Positions 46,309 to 54,729 of a DNA stretch of 64,000 nucleotides are shown piece after piece. The notes under the pieces were generated by a model. That model was not told where the DNA came from, searched no databases, and was given only the letters and a program-made list of their open reading frames with translations. Numbering within the stretch: position 1 is the first letter of the stretch; each line of letters begins with the position of its first letter. A program made the translations under genes and the position numbers. Source of the DNA: Leptospira inadai serovar Lyme str. 10 (lineage in GTDB: Bacteria; Spirochaetota; Leptospiria; Leptospirales; Leptospiraceae); contig NZ_AHMM02000015.1 of the NCBI RefSeq assembly GCF_000243675.2, forward strand, positions 914,001 through 978,000. Direction: 5' to 3'.

Positions 46309-46370
46309 ACGTCATTTTTTACGTGTCTCAATTTAAACGATTCCTAAATCGACGTTCCCGTCGTCGCATA

Positions 46371-47513
46371 TCAAAGTCCGTTAATATACGTGATAACGGT
46401 CGTAAAGAACGCCTGTGCTGCAGCAATATTGGACGGATTGGCGGGGTTCCGAAACGACATTTGGGAATGATCGAATCCGGCTTGAGAGAATCTTCCCGCA
46501 ACCGGGTTATGGTACATTTGCCCGGAATAAGTGGTTACGATACCGTCGGTATTGGGAAATTGAGGGGTCGTCGAATTCAAGATCGTGCAGCCGCTCGCGT
46601 AGATGATGTCATGCCCGGAACAACTACCCGCCAAATTGCCGTAATACACGGATACTTTAGAATCCTTCGACATTTGGCCTAGAAGACTTTCCAAATATCC
46701 GTTATAGGAATTAGAAATGTATTCTCCCGGTAAAAGATTAGATCCTAACGTTCCTCCGTTGGTATAACCGAGGTCCTTTCCTCCCGGCGTTCCGGTCACG
46801 AATCCTACGATACTACCGATGGCGGATAAATCGTTGTTTTGATACTGGGGCGAAGCAAACGGTGAACCGTAATAGGGCGTCCCTAGGCTGACGATATTAT
46901 GGATAATATCTTTCGTATTATCGGGATGGTAAAGCGCCGCGCGGGAAACCAGTCCGCCCATAGAATGAGCTAAAAGAATCACCTTATCCGACGGGGAAAA
47001 ATTTGCATTTAACGTATCGATTAAGCGACGTCCATTATTGGAAATGTAATCCGAAGTTCTATACGTAAACACGTATATCTCGTAATTTGTATAGACATTC
47101 GAGATATTATTATCGACGAACTCCAAAGCTTGGTTCCAGGTTCCGAGCAAATTGCTGACCTTCTTGTATTTATCAGTCGGAGGGTCCGTATTCCTTTCGG
47201 TAAAATCCCATCCGTGAATGAAAATCAATTTCGTCTTTCCTGCGACCTGCCCGATAGACGGATCTCCGAAAAAATCCGCGTTAATTTGCGACTTCGTGGC
47301 GGCGACAGGACTCAAGATATTTATATAGCGATAGAGAGCATGATTCGTTTCGGTATAATATTCGAATAAAATGTAATTTAATAATTTATCCTGATTCGAT
47401 TTATGAGTATGAGGACTCAATCGGGCTTTTAGATCGTTAACGTGGCAATAACTAAAAGAGAAAAGGAATAAGAGTAGTGCCGGAAGGTTCCTAACGAAAG
47501 CGGACCCGAACAT
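46371..47513 (-). CDS. exported lipase/esterase, probable lipoprotein
   Basis: The protein has 380 residues. A signal peptide ends at SFSYC (Cys23), a plausible spirochaete lipobox. The alpha/beta fold shows FIHGWDF (oxyanion, about 98-104), the nucleophile elbow AHSMGG with Ser184, SLGTPYYGSP (also seen in the lipase at 29252), NTDGIV with Asp323 and FDHSQM with His349. The core thus resembles the 29252 enzyme but the N-terminus is longer by about 60 residues. It is probably surface-anchored and acts on host or environmental lipids, which is inference. It is convergent with hisF across 62 bases. Confidence 0.85.
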   Translation of the reverse strand: MFGSAFVRNLPALLLFLFSFSYCHVNDLKARLSPHTHKSNQDKLLNYILFEYYTETNHALYRYINILSPVAATKSQINADFFGDPSIGQVAGKTKLIFIHGWDFTERNTDPPTDKYKKVSNLLGTWNQALEFVDNNISNVYTNYEIYVFTYRTSDYISNNGRRLIDTLNANFSPSDKVILLAHSMGGLVSRAALYHPDNTKDIIHNIVSLGTPYYGSPFASPQYQNNDLSAIGSIVGFVTGTPGGKDLGYTNGGTLGSNLLPGEYISNSYNGYLESLLGQMSKDSKVSVYYGNLAGSCSGHDIIYASGCTILNSTTPQFPNTDGIVTTYSGQMYHNPVAGRFSQAGFDHSQMSFRNPANPSNIAAAQAFFTTVITYINGL

Positions 47514-47621
47514 GATTCGATGATGTTATGATCGAATAAACTTTTCGCAAGCAGTAAAATTCCTATCCCGATTACGAATCGAGAACAAGGATGCAAATGA
47601 ATCGCAAAAAAAATGACAAAA

Positions 47622-48362
47622 CTAAGGTCGGTTTTTAAGTCGGTCTAAGGTAATTCCGGTCGCGACGGTTACGTTCAATGAGGAAATATGTCCATGAAGC
47701 GGAATTCGAAGGACAAAGTCGGATTTATCCAATAGAATTCTCTTTACCCCGTCACCTTCGTTTCCCATTAGAATGACCAACTCTTCCCAGGCGGGAACCT
47801 TAGACCAATCTTCCTCTCCTTGATCGGCGGTTGCCACCACCCAGAAATTTCGTTTCTTAAGTTTGTCTATGAGCTGCGCCAGGTTTCCGACCCGATATAC
47901 GTTTAGATATGCGAGCGCTCCGGACGCGGTCTTTTCCACCGCTGGAGTGATTCCGGAAGAATCTCTTTCCGGAATCAAAACCGTTTCCACTCCGAAGCAT
48001 TCCACCGTTCTAAGAATATTTCCCAAATTCCCGGGATCCTGGATTCGATCTAGGATGAGAATCGGTCCTTTACAAGTTTCTAATTGTTCGTCGAAGGATT
48101 TTTTGTCTCCGGTGTGAAGGAGAACTCTCTCGGCAATGATGCCCTGATGATTTACGCCGGGAGCCAACTGATCCAATCGGCTCAGCGAAACTTCGTTTAT
48201 CTTTACGCTGGAAGGAAGCTTTTCCAGTATTTCTCTCAATTCGTGATTCGGATTGGATTTTACCCAGATTTCCCGAAACGAAAGGTCTGTTCCGGTTTCA
48301 AGATGCCGCGCCAGGTTTTCGGAAATATTACGTTTTCCATATATATAGTCCGACTTGCTCAT
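47622..48362 (-). CDS. rlmB: 23S rRNA 2'-O-ribose methyltransferase, TrmH/RlmB family
   Basis: The protein has 246 residues. The N-terminal substrate-binding domain has IYGKRNISENLARH. The SPOUT domain carries motif 1 DRIQDPGNLGNILRT, motif 2 LMGNEGDGVKR and motif 3 IPLHGHISSLNVTVATGI. These are typical of RlmB, which methylates G2251 of 23S rRNA; other TrmH enzymes are hard to exclude. It overlaps cysS by ATGA, a pairing common in many bacteria. It is the last gene of the folD-AXE1-cysS-rlmB unit. Confidence 0.88.
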   Translation of the reverse strand: MSKSDYIYGKRNISENLARHLETGTDLSFREIWVKSNPNHELREILEKLPSSVKINEVSLSRLDQLAPGVNHQGIIAERVLLHTGDKKSFDEQLETCKGPILILDRIQDPGNLGNILRTVECFGVETVLIPERDSSGITPAVEKTASGALAYLNVYRVGNLAQLIDKLKKRNFWVVATADQGEEDWSKVPAWEELVILMGNEGDGVKRILLDKSDFVLRIPLHGHISSLNVTVATGITLDRLKNRP

Positions 48363-49771
48363 TTTCTTCTCCAGCGAAGGCCTTCTTTGGTATCCTCGAT
48401 TACGATTCCCATATCATTGAGTTGATCTCGAATTTTATCGGAGAGCGCAAAGTCCTTATTCTTACGGGCTTCTAGCCGTTGCTTCACTAACTCGTCGATC
48501 TCGGAATCCAAAGATTCCCTTTTTAGATCGAAGCTTAAGACGCCTAAAATTCGATCGACTCTCTCGAAAAATCGAATCGCGTCTTCTATTTCCGACTTTC
48601 CCCAGCCGAGTTGATCCATACGTTGGTTGACGGTTCTCACCGCCTCATACGTCGAAGCCAGGAACTTGGAGATATTTAGATCGTCGGCCAGTGCGTCCAA
48701 CATATCTTCCCAGAGTTTGGGATCGGGGAGGGGAGGTTCGTCGGATTTTTCGACCTGTGAAATTTGCTTCGCTTCCAAAAGTCTATTTACGCAGGCTTGC
48801 AGTCTTAGAACGGATTGCCTCGCTTCTTCCAAACGCTCGAACGTGAAATTCAATTTAGATCTATAATGCGTGGTCAGTAGGAGGAATCGGATAGCTTTCG
48901 GTTCTGCTCCCTTCGAAATTAAATCGCGAAGGGTGTAAAAGTTCCCTCTGGATTTGGACATCTTTTCCCCGTTCACAAGAAGGTGTTCTGAGTGAAGCCA
49001 GTATTTTACGAAAACTTCATTCGGATACGCTCCTTCACTCTGTGCGATTTCATTTTCGTGATGAGGAAAGGTAAGGTCTACTCCTCCGGTATGGATATCG
49101 ATTCCGGATCCGTAGATTTTCCGAATCATGGCGGAGCATTCCAGATGCCAGCCGGGGCGACCCGTGCCGATATCCGTTTCCCAAGAAGTCTCCCCTTCCA
49201 CTTTCGGCGATTTCCATAGGACAAAATCTCTGACATCGTCCTTTTCATATTCGTCCGTATCGTACCGAGTTCCCGTTTTCATTCCGGTTACGTCGATATG
49301 AGATAGCTTTCCGTACGATCCGAATTTGGAAATCGGATAGTAAAGGCTTCCTTCTTTTTCGTAAACTAACCCCCTTTCCTTTAGTCTGTGAACGATTTCC
49401 ACCATTTCAGGAACGGAGTCGGTCGCCTTCGGATAATGCTCTAGCTTTTCGATACCGATCGTTTCTAAATCCTCGAAAAACGCTTCCGTCCAAGGACGAG
49501 TGAAATCGAGAATACTTTCCTTTTTTTGAATGGACTCCCGAATGATTTTATCGTCGATATCGGTTATGTTCATCGTCATATCGGGAATAAAACCGAGAGC
49601 TTTTAGGGAACGGCGCAGAAGATCTACGAATAAAAATGCGCGTAGATTTCCTATATGAGCGAAATTATAAACGGTCGGACCGCATGAGTAAATTTTTACT
49701 CGGTTGGTATCGTCGGGGGAGAATCGGACTTTATTCCCGGTGAGCGAATTATAAAAGCGAACCTCTCTCAT
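48359..49771 (-). CDS. cysS: cysteinyl-tRNA synthetase
   Basis: The protein has 470 residues. Class I motifs are HIGN at 39-42 (for HIGH) and KMSKS in EKMSKSRGN. The zinc site uses Cys30 (YSCGPTVY), a Cys in WHLECSAM and the HHENEIAQ pair. The helical C-terminal domain is complete. It charges tRNA-Cys. Its start overlaps the end of the AXE1-like gene and its end overlaps rlmB, so the four minus-strand genes should be translated together. Confidence 0.97.
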   Translation of the reverse strand: MREVRFYNSLTGNKVRFSPDDTNRVKIYSCGPTVYNFAHIGNLRAFLFVDLLRRSLKALGFIPDMTMNITDIDDKIIRESIQKKESILDFTRPWTEAFFEDLETIGIEKLEHYPKATDSVPEMVEIVHRLKERGLVYEKEGSLYYPISKFGSYGKLSHIDVTGMKTGTRYDTDEYEKDDVRDFVLWKSPKVEGETSWETDIGTGRPGWHLECSAMIRKIYGSGIDIHTGGVDLTFPHHENEIAQSEGAYPNEVFVKYWLHSEHLLVNGEKMSKSRGNFYTLRDLISKGAEPKAIRFLLLTTHYRSKLNFTFERLEEARQSVLRLQACVNRLLEAKQISQVEKSDEPPLPDPKLWEDMLDALADDLNISKFLASTYEAVRTVNQRMDQLGWGKSEIEDAIRFFERVDRILGVLSFDLKRESLDSEIDELVKQRLEARKNKDFALSDKIRDQLNDMGIVIEDTKEGLRWRRK

Positions 49772-50733
49772 TCCGAAAATAATATTTCTCTCACAAATTC
49801 TAAGTTGGCTAAGTTTTGTTTATCTCCTGCGACTCCGGCTTCGTTTCCTTCGGTCGGATACACTTGCATTCGTTTATCGCAAACAAGATGATTGAAAAGA
49901 GCAAAGACAGATTTCGGATGGGACACTTGATCTTCCATTCCGACGGAGACTAAAGTCGGAATTTTGATTTTCTTGGAAAAATTCAGAGTGTCAAAATAAG
50001 CCAAGTTTTTACGTAAGACGGTCTTTTTGGATTTGGAAAGGGCGAGCTGCTCCGCGATTTCCTTGGTCCAACTCGTCCCCAATCTTAATTGAGCATCGTC
50101 TACATGGCAAAAATTAGGAGTTTCTAATATAATTCCCTTTACTCGACCGGAGTTGGCGGCTCCGAACGCGGCAAGAGCCGCCCCGATTCCTTTCCCGGCC
50201 AGAATAATTCGATCGCCGTCGATACCGTCGGTTAGTCGGAGAAATTCGATCGTGCGGATCACGTCCAGATACATCCCTTTTAGAAAGAAGGATTCTTTTA
50301 CTTCCAATCCCTTGCGGAAATATCCGGGGGTCCAGTCGGGATCGGGGAATTCCCCTTCTTTTAAAACGGGACGAATAAGCTGGGATCCATGCCCTCTAAG
50401 GTCTAGGATTAACTGAGCGACCCCGGCCTCGGTAAGCCCCTTGATGATTTGAGGGCGGTCTTTTGCATAATCGTGAAAGTATGCCAGTACGGGTAAATCT
50501 CCGCGTTTTCGGGGGATCACCAAACTTCCGGTTAACGTCGCGTTTCCGTAGGATTGGAAGGAGATATCGTAAATCGTCTCCTTTAAGATAGTTCCTTTTA
50601 GAAGCGCTTTGGTCTGATTTTTAACCGGAAAGCCTTTCAATTCCCGAACGGCATCGGTCCAAAAATCATCCAGATCGGCCGGAGGTTGTAGGGAGGGATA
50701 TGTCTGGAAGCATTCGTCGAAACTGATAGCCAT
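49768..50733 (-). CDS. AXE1-family alpha/beta hydrolase, predicted inactive
   Basis: The protein has 321 residues and no signal peptide. The fold is clear: FDECFQTYPSLQPPADLDDFW start, LDLRGHG near 110, and a C-terminal KIPTLVSVGMEDQVSHPKS matching the acetyl-xylan-esterase/cephalosporin-deacetylase family. However, the nucleophile elbow reads GKGIG at 180-184, with Gly182 where Ser is required. The catalytic His of the family's GHE motif is Asn297 (GNE). Only Asp268 of the triad remains. It is therefore probably a pseudoenzyme, with a binding or regulatory role. It lies between folD (16-base gap) and cysS (four-base overlap). Confidence 0.85.
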   Translation of the reverse strand: MAISFDECFQTYPSLQPPADLDDFWTDAVRELKGFPVKNQTKALLKGTILKETIYDISFQSYGNATLTGSLVIPRKRGDLPVLAYFHDYAKDRPQIIKGLTEAGVAQLILDLRGHGSQLIRPVLKEGEFPDPDWTPGYFRKGLEVKESFFLKGMYLDVIRTIEFLRLTDGIDGDRIILAGKGIGAALAAFGAANSGRVKGIILETPNFCHVDDAQLRLGTSWTKEIAEQLALSKSKKTVLRKNLAYFDTLNFSKKIKIPTLVSVGMEDQVSHPKSVFALFNHLVCDKRMQVYPTEGNEAGVAGDKQNLANLEFVREILFSE

Positions 50734-50749
50734 CAGGGATACATCGTTT

Positions 50750-51604
50750 TCATTTTAGCGGCGGTGTAAAGTGATCTTTTGCCGAATAGAGAGTCTGCAA
50801 TAATAGGACCGCGATGGTCATTGGACCGACTCCGCCTGGAACCGGAGTGTAATGAGAGGAGGTTTCCCAGGCTTTCGAGATTTCTATATCTCCCACATTA
50901 CCGGGGTTATATCCTGCGTCTAAAAGAACTGCTCCCGGCTTGATCCAGCTCGCTTTTATGAATTCGGGTTTGCCGACCGCGCCTACGACGATATCCGCTT
51001 GGCGAACGATTTCTTCCAAATCCTTGGTTTTGGAATGACAGAGCGTAACCGTCGCGTTCATTTCCGTCAGAAGCATCGCCATAGGCTTCCCTAAAATAGG
51101 AGACCTTCCTACGACGACAGCCCTCTTTCCTTCCGGATCTATGCCGTACTCTTTCAGTAAAAGGATCATTCCATACGGAGTGCAGGGAAGATAGGTTTCC
51201 ACACCCATGGAGAGTTTTCCGAAAGATAGTGTCGTAACCCCATCCACGTCTTTTTTAAGATCGATTCTGTCAAACGCGGCTCTCTCGTCAATTTGCGGGG
51301 GAGTCGGATGCTGCAAAAGGATTCCGTGGGTATCAGGGTCCCGATTTAAGGTATCGATGACCGCGAGAAGTTCCTGAGTAGACGTAGATTCGGAAAGCTC
51401 GATTTTCTCGGAAAGCATTCCGACGGAATGACAGGCCTTGACTTTCATACTCACGTAGGTTTCCGAGGCGGGATTATTGCCTACCAGGATCGTGGCTAAC
51501 TTGGGCGGTTTTTTTCCGGAGGCGATCATGGCGCGAATCTCTTCCGCGATCGTGTCTTTGATTTTTTGTGAGAGTTTTTTTCCGTCCAGGAGTACCGCAG
51601 TCAT
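50750..51604 (-). CDS. folD: methylenetetrahydrofolate dehydrogenase/cyclohydrolase
   Basis: The protein has 284 residues, the usual length. ILVGNNPASETYVSMKVKACHSVGM holds the conserved Tyr and catalytic Lys. GILLQHPTPP (the family usually has QLPLP), DVDGVTTLSFGKL, VVGRSPILGKPMAMLL and PVPGGVGPMTIAVLL follow in order. It converts methylene-THF to formyl-THF using NAD(P). The change from QLPLP to QHPTPP in the active-site loop is notable. It heads the minus-strand unit leading to cysS and is divergent from asnS across 80 bases. Confidence 0.94.
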   Translation of the reverse strand: MTAVLLDGKKLSQKIKDTIAEEIRAMIASGKKPPKLATILVGNNPASETYVSMKVKACHSVGMLSEKIELSESTSTQELLAVIDTLNRDPDTHGILLQHPTPPQIDERAAFDRIDLKKDVDGVTTLSFGKLSMGVETYLPCTPYGMILLLKEYGIDPEGKRAVVVGRSPILGKPMAMLLTEMNATVTLCHSKTKDLEEIVRQADIVVGAVGKPEFIKASWIKPGAVLLDAGYNPGNVGDIEISKAWETSSHYTPVPGGVGPMTIAVLLLQTLYSAKDHFTPPLK

Positions 51605-51684
51605 GGAATCAGGATTTCGGTTCGGCTCGGAATGTCATCCGAAAATAATCCTTTTCAGTGATGGTGGAGAGCTAAAATACGATC

Positions 51685-52992
51685 ATGTCCGAAACGAAGA
51701 CGATTTCCTTAAACGAACTTTCCGAAAACGAGGGACGGGTCGTTACCGTACCCGGTTGGCTACATGGGATCAGAGGTTCCAACGCTCGTCAATTTATCAG
51801 CCTGAGGAATTCCGGACGAATTCTCCAAGTTCTGGCCGAGAAGGAAATTTTGGGAGAAGAAGTTTTCACCCAAGTGAAGCACCTGAAACAGGAGACTTCC
51901 TTGGAAGTAACCGGTACGTTGGTTGCGAACGAAAAATCTCCGATCGGTTTCGAACTTGTATTGGATTCCTTTCGCAAAGTCGGGGATTCTGAAAATTATC
52001 CGATCACTCCTAAAGAGCACGGAATCGATTTTTTACTTTCGCAACGTCATCTTTGGTTACGATCCAGCAAGCAGTTGGCGATTCTTCGGATCCGCGACGA
52101 GGTGTCGTTTACGATTCGAAAATACTTCCATGAAAGAAAGTTTACCTTAATCGATACGCCTATATTGACGGGATCGATCGGAGAGTCGGCGGGAACCCTG
52201 TTTTCGACCGAATATTTCGATTTAGGAAAAGCATTTTTGGCGCAAACCGGCCAGCTCTATTTGGAAACGGCCATCTTTGCCCATAGTAAGGTGTATTGTT
52301 ACGGGCCAACGTTTCGTGCGGAAAAAAGTAAGACCCGCCGTCATTTGACGGAGTTCTGGATGCTGGAAGTAGAATCCGCATTCGTTCGGCACGAAGAAAA
52401 CTTACGATTGCAGGAAGACTTTGTTAAGACGATCGTAAAGCAAACCGTAGAAGCTTGTTTGCCCGAGTTGAAGATTTTAGAAAGAGATCCGATTCCGCTA
52501 CTTTCTTACATGGAAAAACCGTTTCCTAGAATCGATTATAAGGACGCTCTTGAATATTTACAGTCTCAAAATGAGGATATCGTTTGGGGAGACGATATCA
52601 ATTCCGAGCGTGAACAAATGCTGACCGCGAAATTCGGGGGACCTGTATTCATTCAGAAATATCCGAGAGAGGCAAAAGCATTTTATATGAAAGTGAATCC
52701 GGCGGATCCAAGGACAGTATTAAATGCGGACTTAATCGCGCCGGACGGGGTCGGAGAAATCATCGGAGGTTCTGAGCGGGAAGAAAGTTACGAGACGATT
52801 GTTAAGCGACTCGAGGAGGAGAAACTTCCCGTGGAGACATACGAATGGTATTTGGAGTTACGCAAATACGGATCCGTTCCGCATTCCGGATTCGGTCTAG
52901 GGTCCGAGCGCCTGATCGCATGGATTTGCGGATTGCCCCATATTCGGGAATGCATCCCCTTTCCTAGAATGATGGAAAGACTGTATCCCTGA
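51685..52992 (+). CDS. asnS: asparaginyl-tRNA synthetase
   Basis: The protein has 435 residues. The N-terminal OB-fold anticodon domain (about 17-110) has VTVPGWLHGIRGSNARQFISLR. The class II core shows motif 2 (GPTFRAEKSKTRRHLTEFWMLEVE) and motif 3 (GFGLGSERLIAWICGL). AsnS rather than AspS is indicated by compact length, absence of the AspS GAD insertion and these motif contexts. Its presence argues that the GatCAB system here is mainly needed for Gln-tRNA. A TPR-like protein follows after 83 bases. Confidence 0.93.
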   Translation: MSETKTISLNELSENEGRVVTVPGWLHGIRGSNARQFISLRNSGRILQVLAEKEILGEEVFTQVKHLKQETSLEVTGTLVANEKSPIGFELVLDSFRKVGDSENYPITPKEHGIDFLLSQRHLWLRSSKQLAILRIRDEVSFTIRKYFHERKFTLIDTPILTGSIGESAGTLFSTEYFDLGKAFLAQTGQLYLETAIFAHSKVYCYGPTFRAEKSKTRRHLTEFWMLEVESAFVRHEENLRLQEDFVKTIVKQTVEACLPELKILERDPIPLLSYMEKPFPRIDYKDALEYLQSQNEDIVWGDDINSEREQMLTAKFGGPVFIQKYPREAKAFYMKVNPADPRTVLNADLIAPDGVGEIIGGSEREESYETIVKRLEEEKLPVETYEWYLELRKYGSVPHSGFGLGSERLIAWICGLPHIRECIPFPRMMERLYP

Positions 52993-53075
52993 AGGGGTGA
53001 AGGAAAGTCCGGGGGGAATCGAAAAAAAACTCCGAAATCCCGTACAAGCACCGATATCAGAAGTAGAGGTATTGT

Positions 53076-53867
53076 ATGGCTAAGAGTGCAGCCCTTTCTA
53101 CTCAAGTCTCTTTGGAAGAGTCCGTATGGGAACTCTTCGAAACTGGATCCTATGAGGAAGTCATCCGTATCGCGGAGAGACATCCCGAAAATGTTTTTAT
53201 CAATCATCTTAGGGCCATCACCGAATTCGAAACCGGCGGAGAAAGCGCTAATAATTTTCCTTTGGAAGGCAAAACGGTTCTGACTCCTTTATTAGGCGGA
53301 TACCTGCATAGGGCCAACGGAAGAGTAAAAGAAGCGGCATTGCTGTTTCACGAATATTTCAAGGCTTCTTCATCCCCCGTTTCTTATTCCATCCTGAAAA
53401 CGGGAATTAAAACCTGCGAAGACGCAGGCGGACATAAGGCCGCTTTGGATTTGATCCTGCGTTACAAGGCGCTGTTTAAGGATAATTATTTCGCCAAACT
53501 AGAATTCTTTTCCCTGTATCATCTTCGCAAATTCGAAGATGCATTACTCGCCTTTAAGGAGAATTCCTCCATCCTGAAAGAGGACCGGGACGTTCTTGCG
53601 GCCCTAGGTCTATGTCTGGTTCAGCTTGGAAAATTCCAGGAGGCAAAAGACATTCTGGAAAAATTGCCAGGTGCGGGAGAAATTCCTTCCTATGAGGAAA
53701 AAGTAACGGAGTATGCTCCCATCATTCGGAGTATTTCCGTCTACGAAAAACGCCGCAAAGAATTATCCAAGAAGGAACTATTAGATTTAGGTTATGCGTA
53801 TCTCTTTTCGGAATCGTATAAAAAAGCCGAGGAGGTTTTCACTTCTCTGGTTTCCCAAGTAAAATAA
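53076..53867 (+). CDS. TPR-like helical repeat protein
   Basis: The protein has 263 residues, cytoplasmic, with no signal peptide. It is built of helix pairs with TPR-like spacing, for example YLHRANGRVKEAALLFHEYF, FFSLYHLRKFEDALLAFKEN, LGLCLVQLGKFQEAKDILEK and LGYAYLFSESYKKAEEVFTS. That gives at least four repeats. TPR proteins mediate protein contacts; no partner is indicated by context. It is convergent with the exported-protein gene at 53839 and overlaps it by 29 bases, with no terminator. Confidence 0.78.
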   Translation: MAKSAALSTQVSLEESVWELFETGSYEEVIRIAERHPENVFINHLRAITEFETGGESANNFPLEGKTVLTPLLGGYLHRANGRVKEAALLFHEYFKASSSPVSYSILKTGIKTCEDAGGHKAALDLILRYKALFKDNYFAKLEFFSLYHLRKFEDALLAFKENSSILKEDRDVLAALGLCLVQLGKFQEAKDILEKLPGAGEIPSYEEKVTEYAPIIRSISVYEKRRKELSKKELLDLGYAYLFSESYKKAEEVFTSLVSQVK

Positions 53868-54729
53868 TCACTTTCCCTTTTCGGAGCGCCTCTCTCGTCT
53901 TAGGGGAGGCCAATATTCTTTCTCCGTCTTCGGTAGAGACCACTAAATCGACCGGATATTTTCCCGACGTGGATAAAGCCATCGCGATATAGGGCTTATC
54001 TCCGGTAAATTCCCTCCTCATCGCTTCCTTGGGATCGGAAAGATACATTACAAAACCATTATTTACGATGGCTCCTTTTTTTAGGAATAAAGGAGAATAA
54101 AGGCTTACTCCGTCTTCGTTTCTAATTTCCGGAAAAAGCGCCGGCTCTGCCTTTAGATGTCTTGCATCGACGATAAGGCCCGTATAGGAATCCGCAGGCA
54201 GATCGGAAGAAACGAATTCGGGAAAATTCTCCGACCCGTAAGGAACTAGGATATGGGCAAAGACTCCTTTATTCCCTTTTAAGGGAATAATTCCCGTCGC
54301 ATTCAGACGATTTTCCTTAAAACGGTTTTCGATTTCTATGGGATCCTTTCCGTAAAATTCCTGAAAGACTTCTCGAAACGATTCGTCTTCGGCTATCTTC
54401 TCCCTAAGCAGACGACCGGAATCCAGTCTCAAATTTTCCATACCGCGAAATAAATATTTCTTCAAATCTTCCCGAAGTTTTTCTTTGGCGATATTACGCG
54501 CTTCGGTTAAATTCTTTGCGGTACCTTCCCGATTATAATCCGGATCGTCGGGATGAAAAACGATCTTCGGTAACTTAAGCTCTAGGGTTTTGCGGATCTC
54601 GCCGGATTTCCAATCCACGATCGTATCCGTTTTGTCCCTGGATTCCCATGCTAAAACGGGAAGGATCAGAGTCGAAAAAACGCAGGCGAGCAAAACCAAT
54701 GGGCGTTTGGAAAAAAATAATTCCTTCAT
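53839..54729 (-). CDS. exported protein with LPP20/FlgT-like segment
   Basis: The protein has 296 residues from ATG at 54729, which overlaps the helicase stop as ATGA. The frame is open to 54789, but the internal start gives the signal peptide (MKELFFSKRPLVLLACVFST) directly. The mature part has a helical region rich in Lys and Glu (about 80-150), as in LPP20-type proteins, and the motif TGLIVDARHLKAEPALFPEI near 200. That motif is common to secreted LPP20/FlgT-related families of spirochaetes and epsilonproteobacteria. Function is not established. It is the last gene of a unit with the helicase and transporter. Confidence 0.72.
   Translation of the reverse strand: MKELFFSKRPLVLLACVFSTLILPVLAWESRDKTDTIVDWKSGEIRKTLELKLPKIVFHPDDPDYNREGTAKNLTEARNIAKEKLREDLKKYLFRGMENLRLDSGRLLREKIAEDESFREVFQEFYGKDPIEIENRFKENRLNATGIIPLKGNKGVFAHILVPYGSENFPEFVSSDLPADSYTGLIVDARHLKAEPALFPEIRNEDGVSLYSPLFLKKGAIVNNGFVMYLSDPKEAMRREFTGDKPYIAMALSTSGKYPVDLVVSTEDGERILASPKTREALRKGKVIILLGKPEK

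Noticed and set aside
47514..47621. tRNA or small RNA between the lipase and rlmB
   Set aside because: No cloverleaf or stable hairpin with a T-run; AT-rich sequence only.
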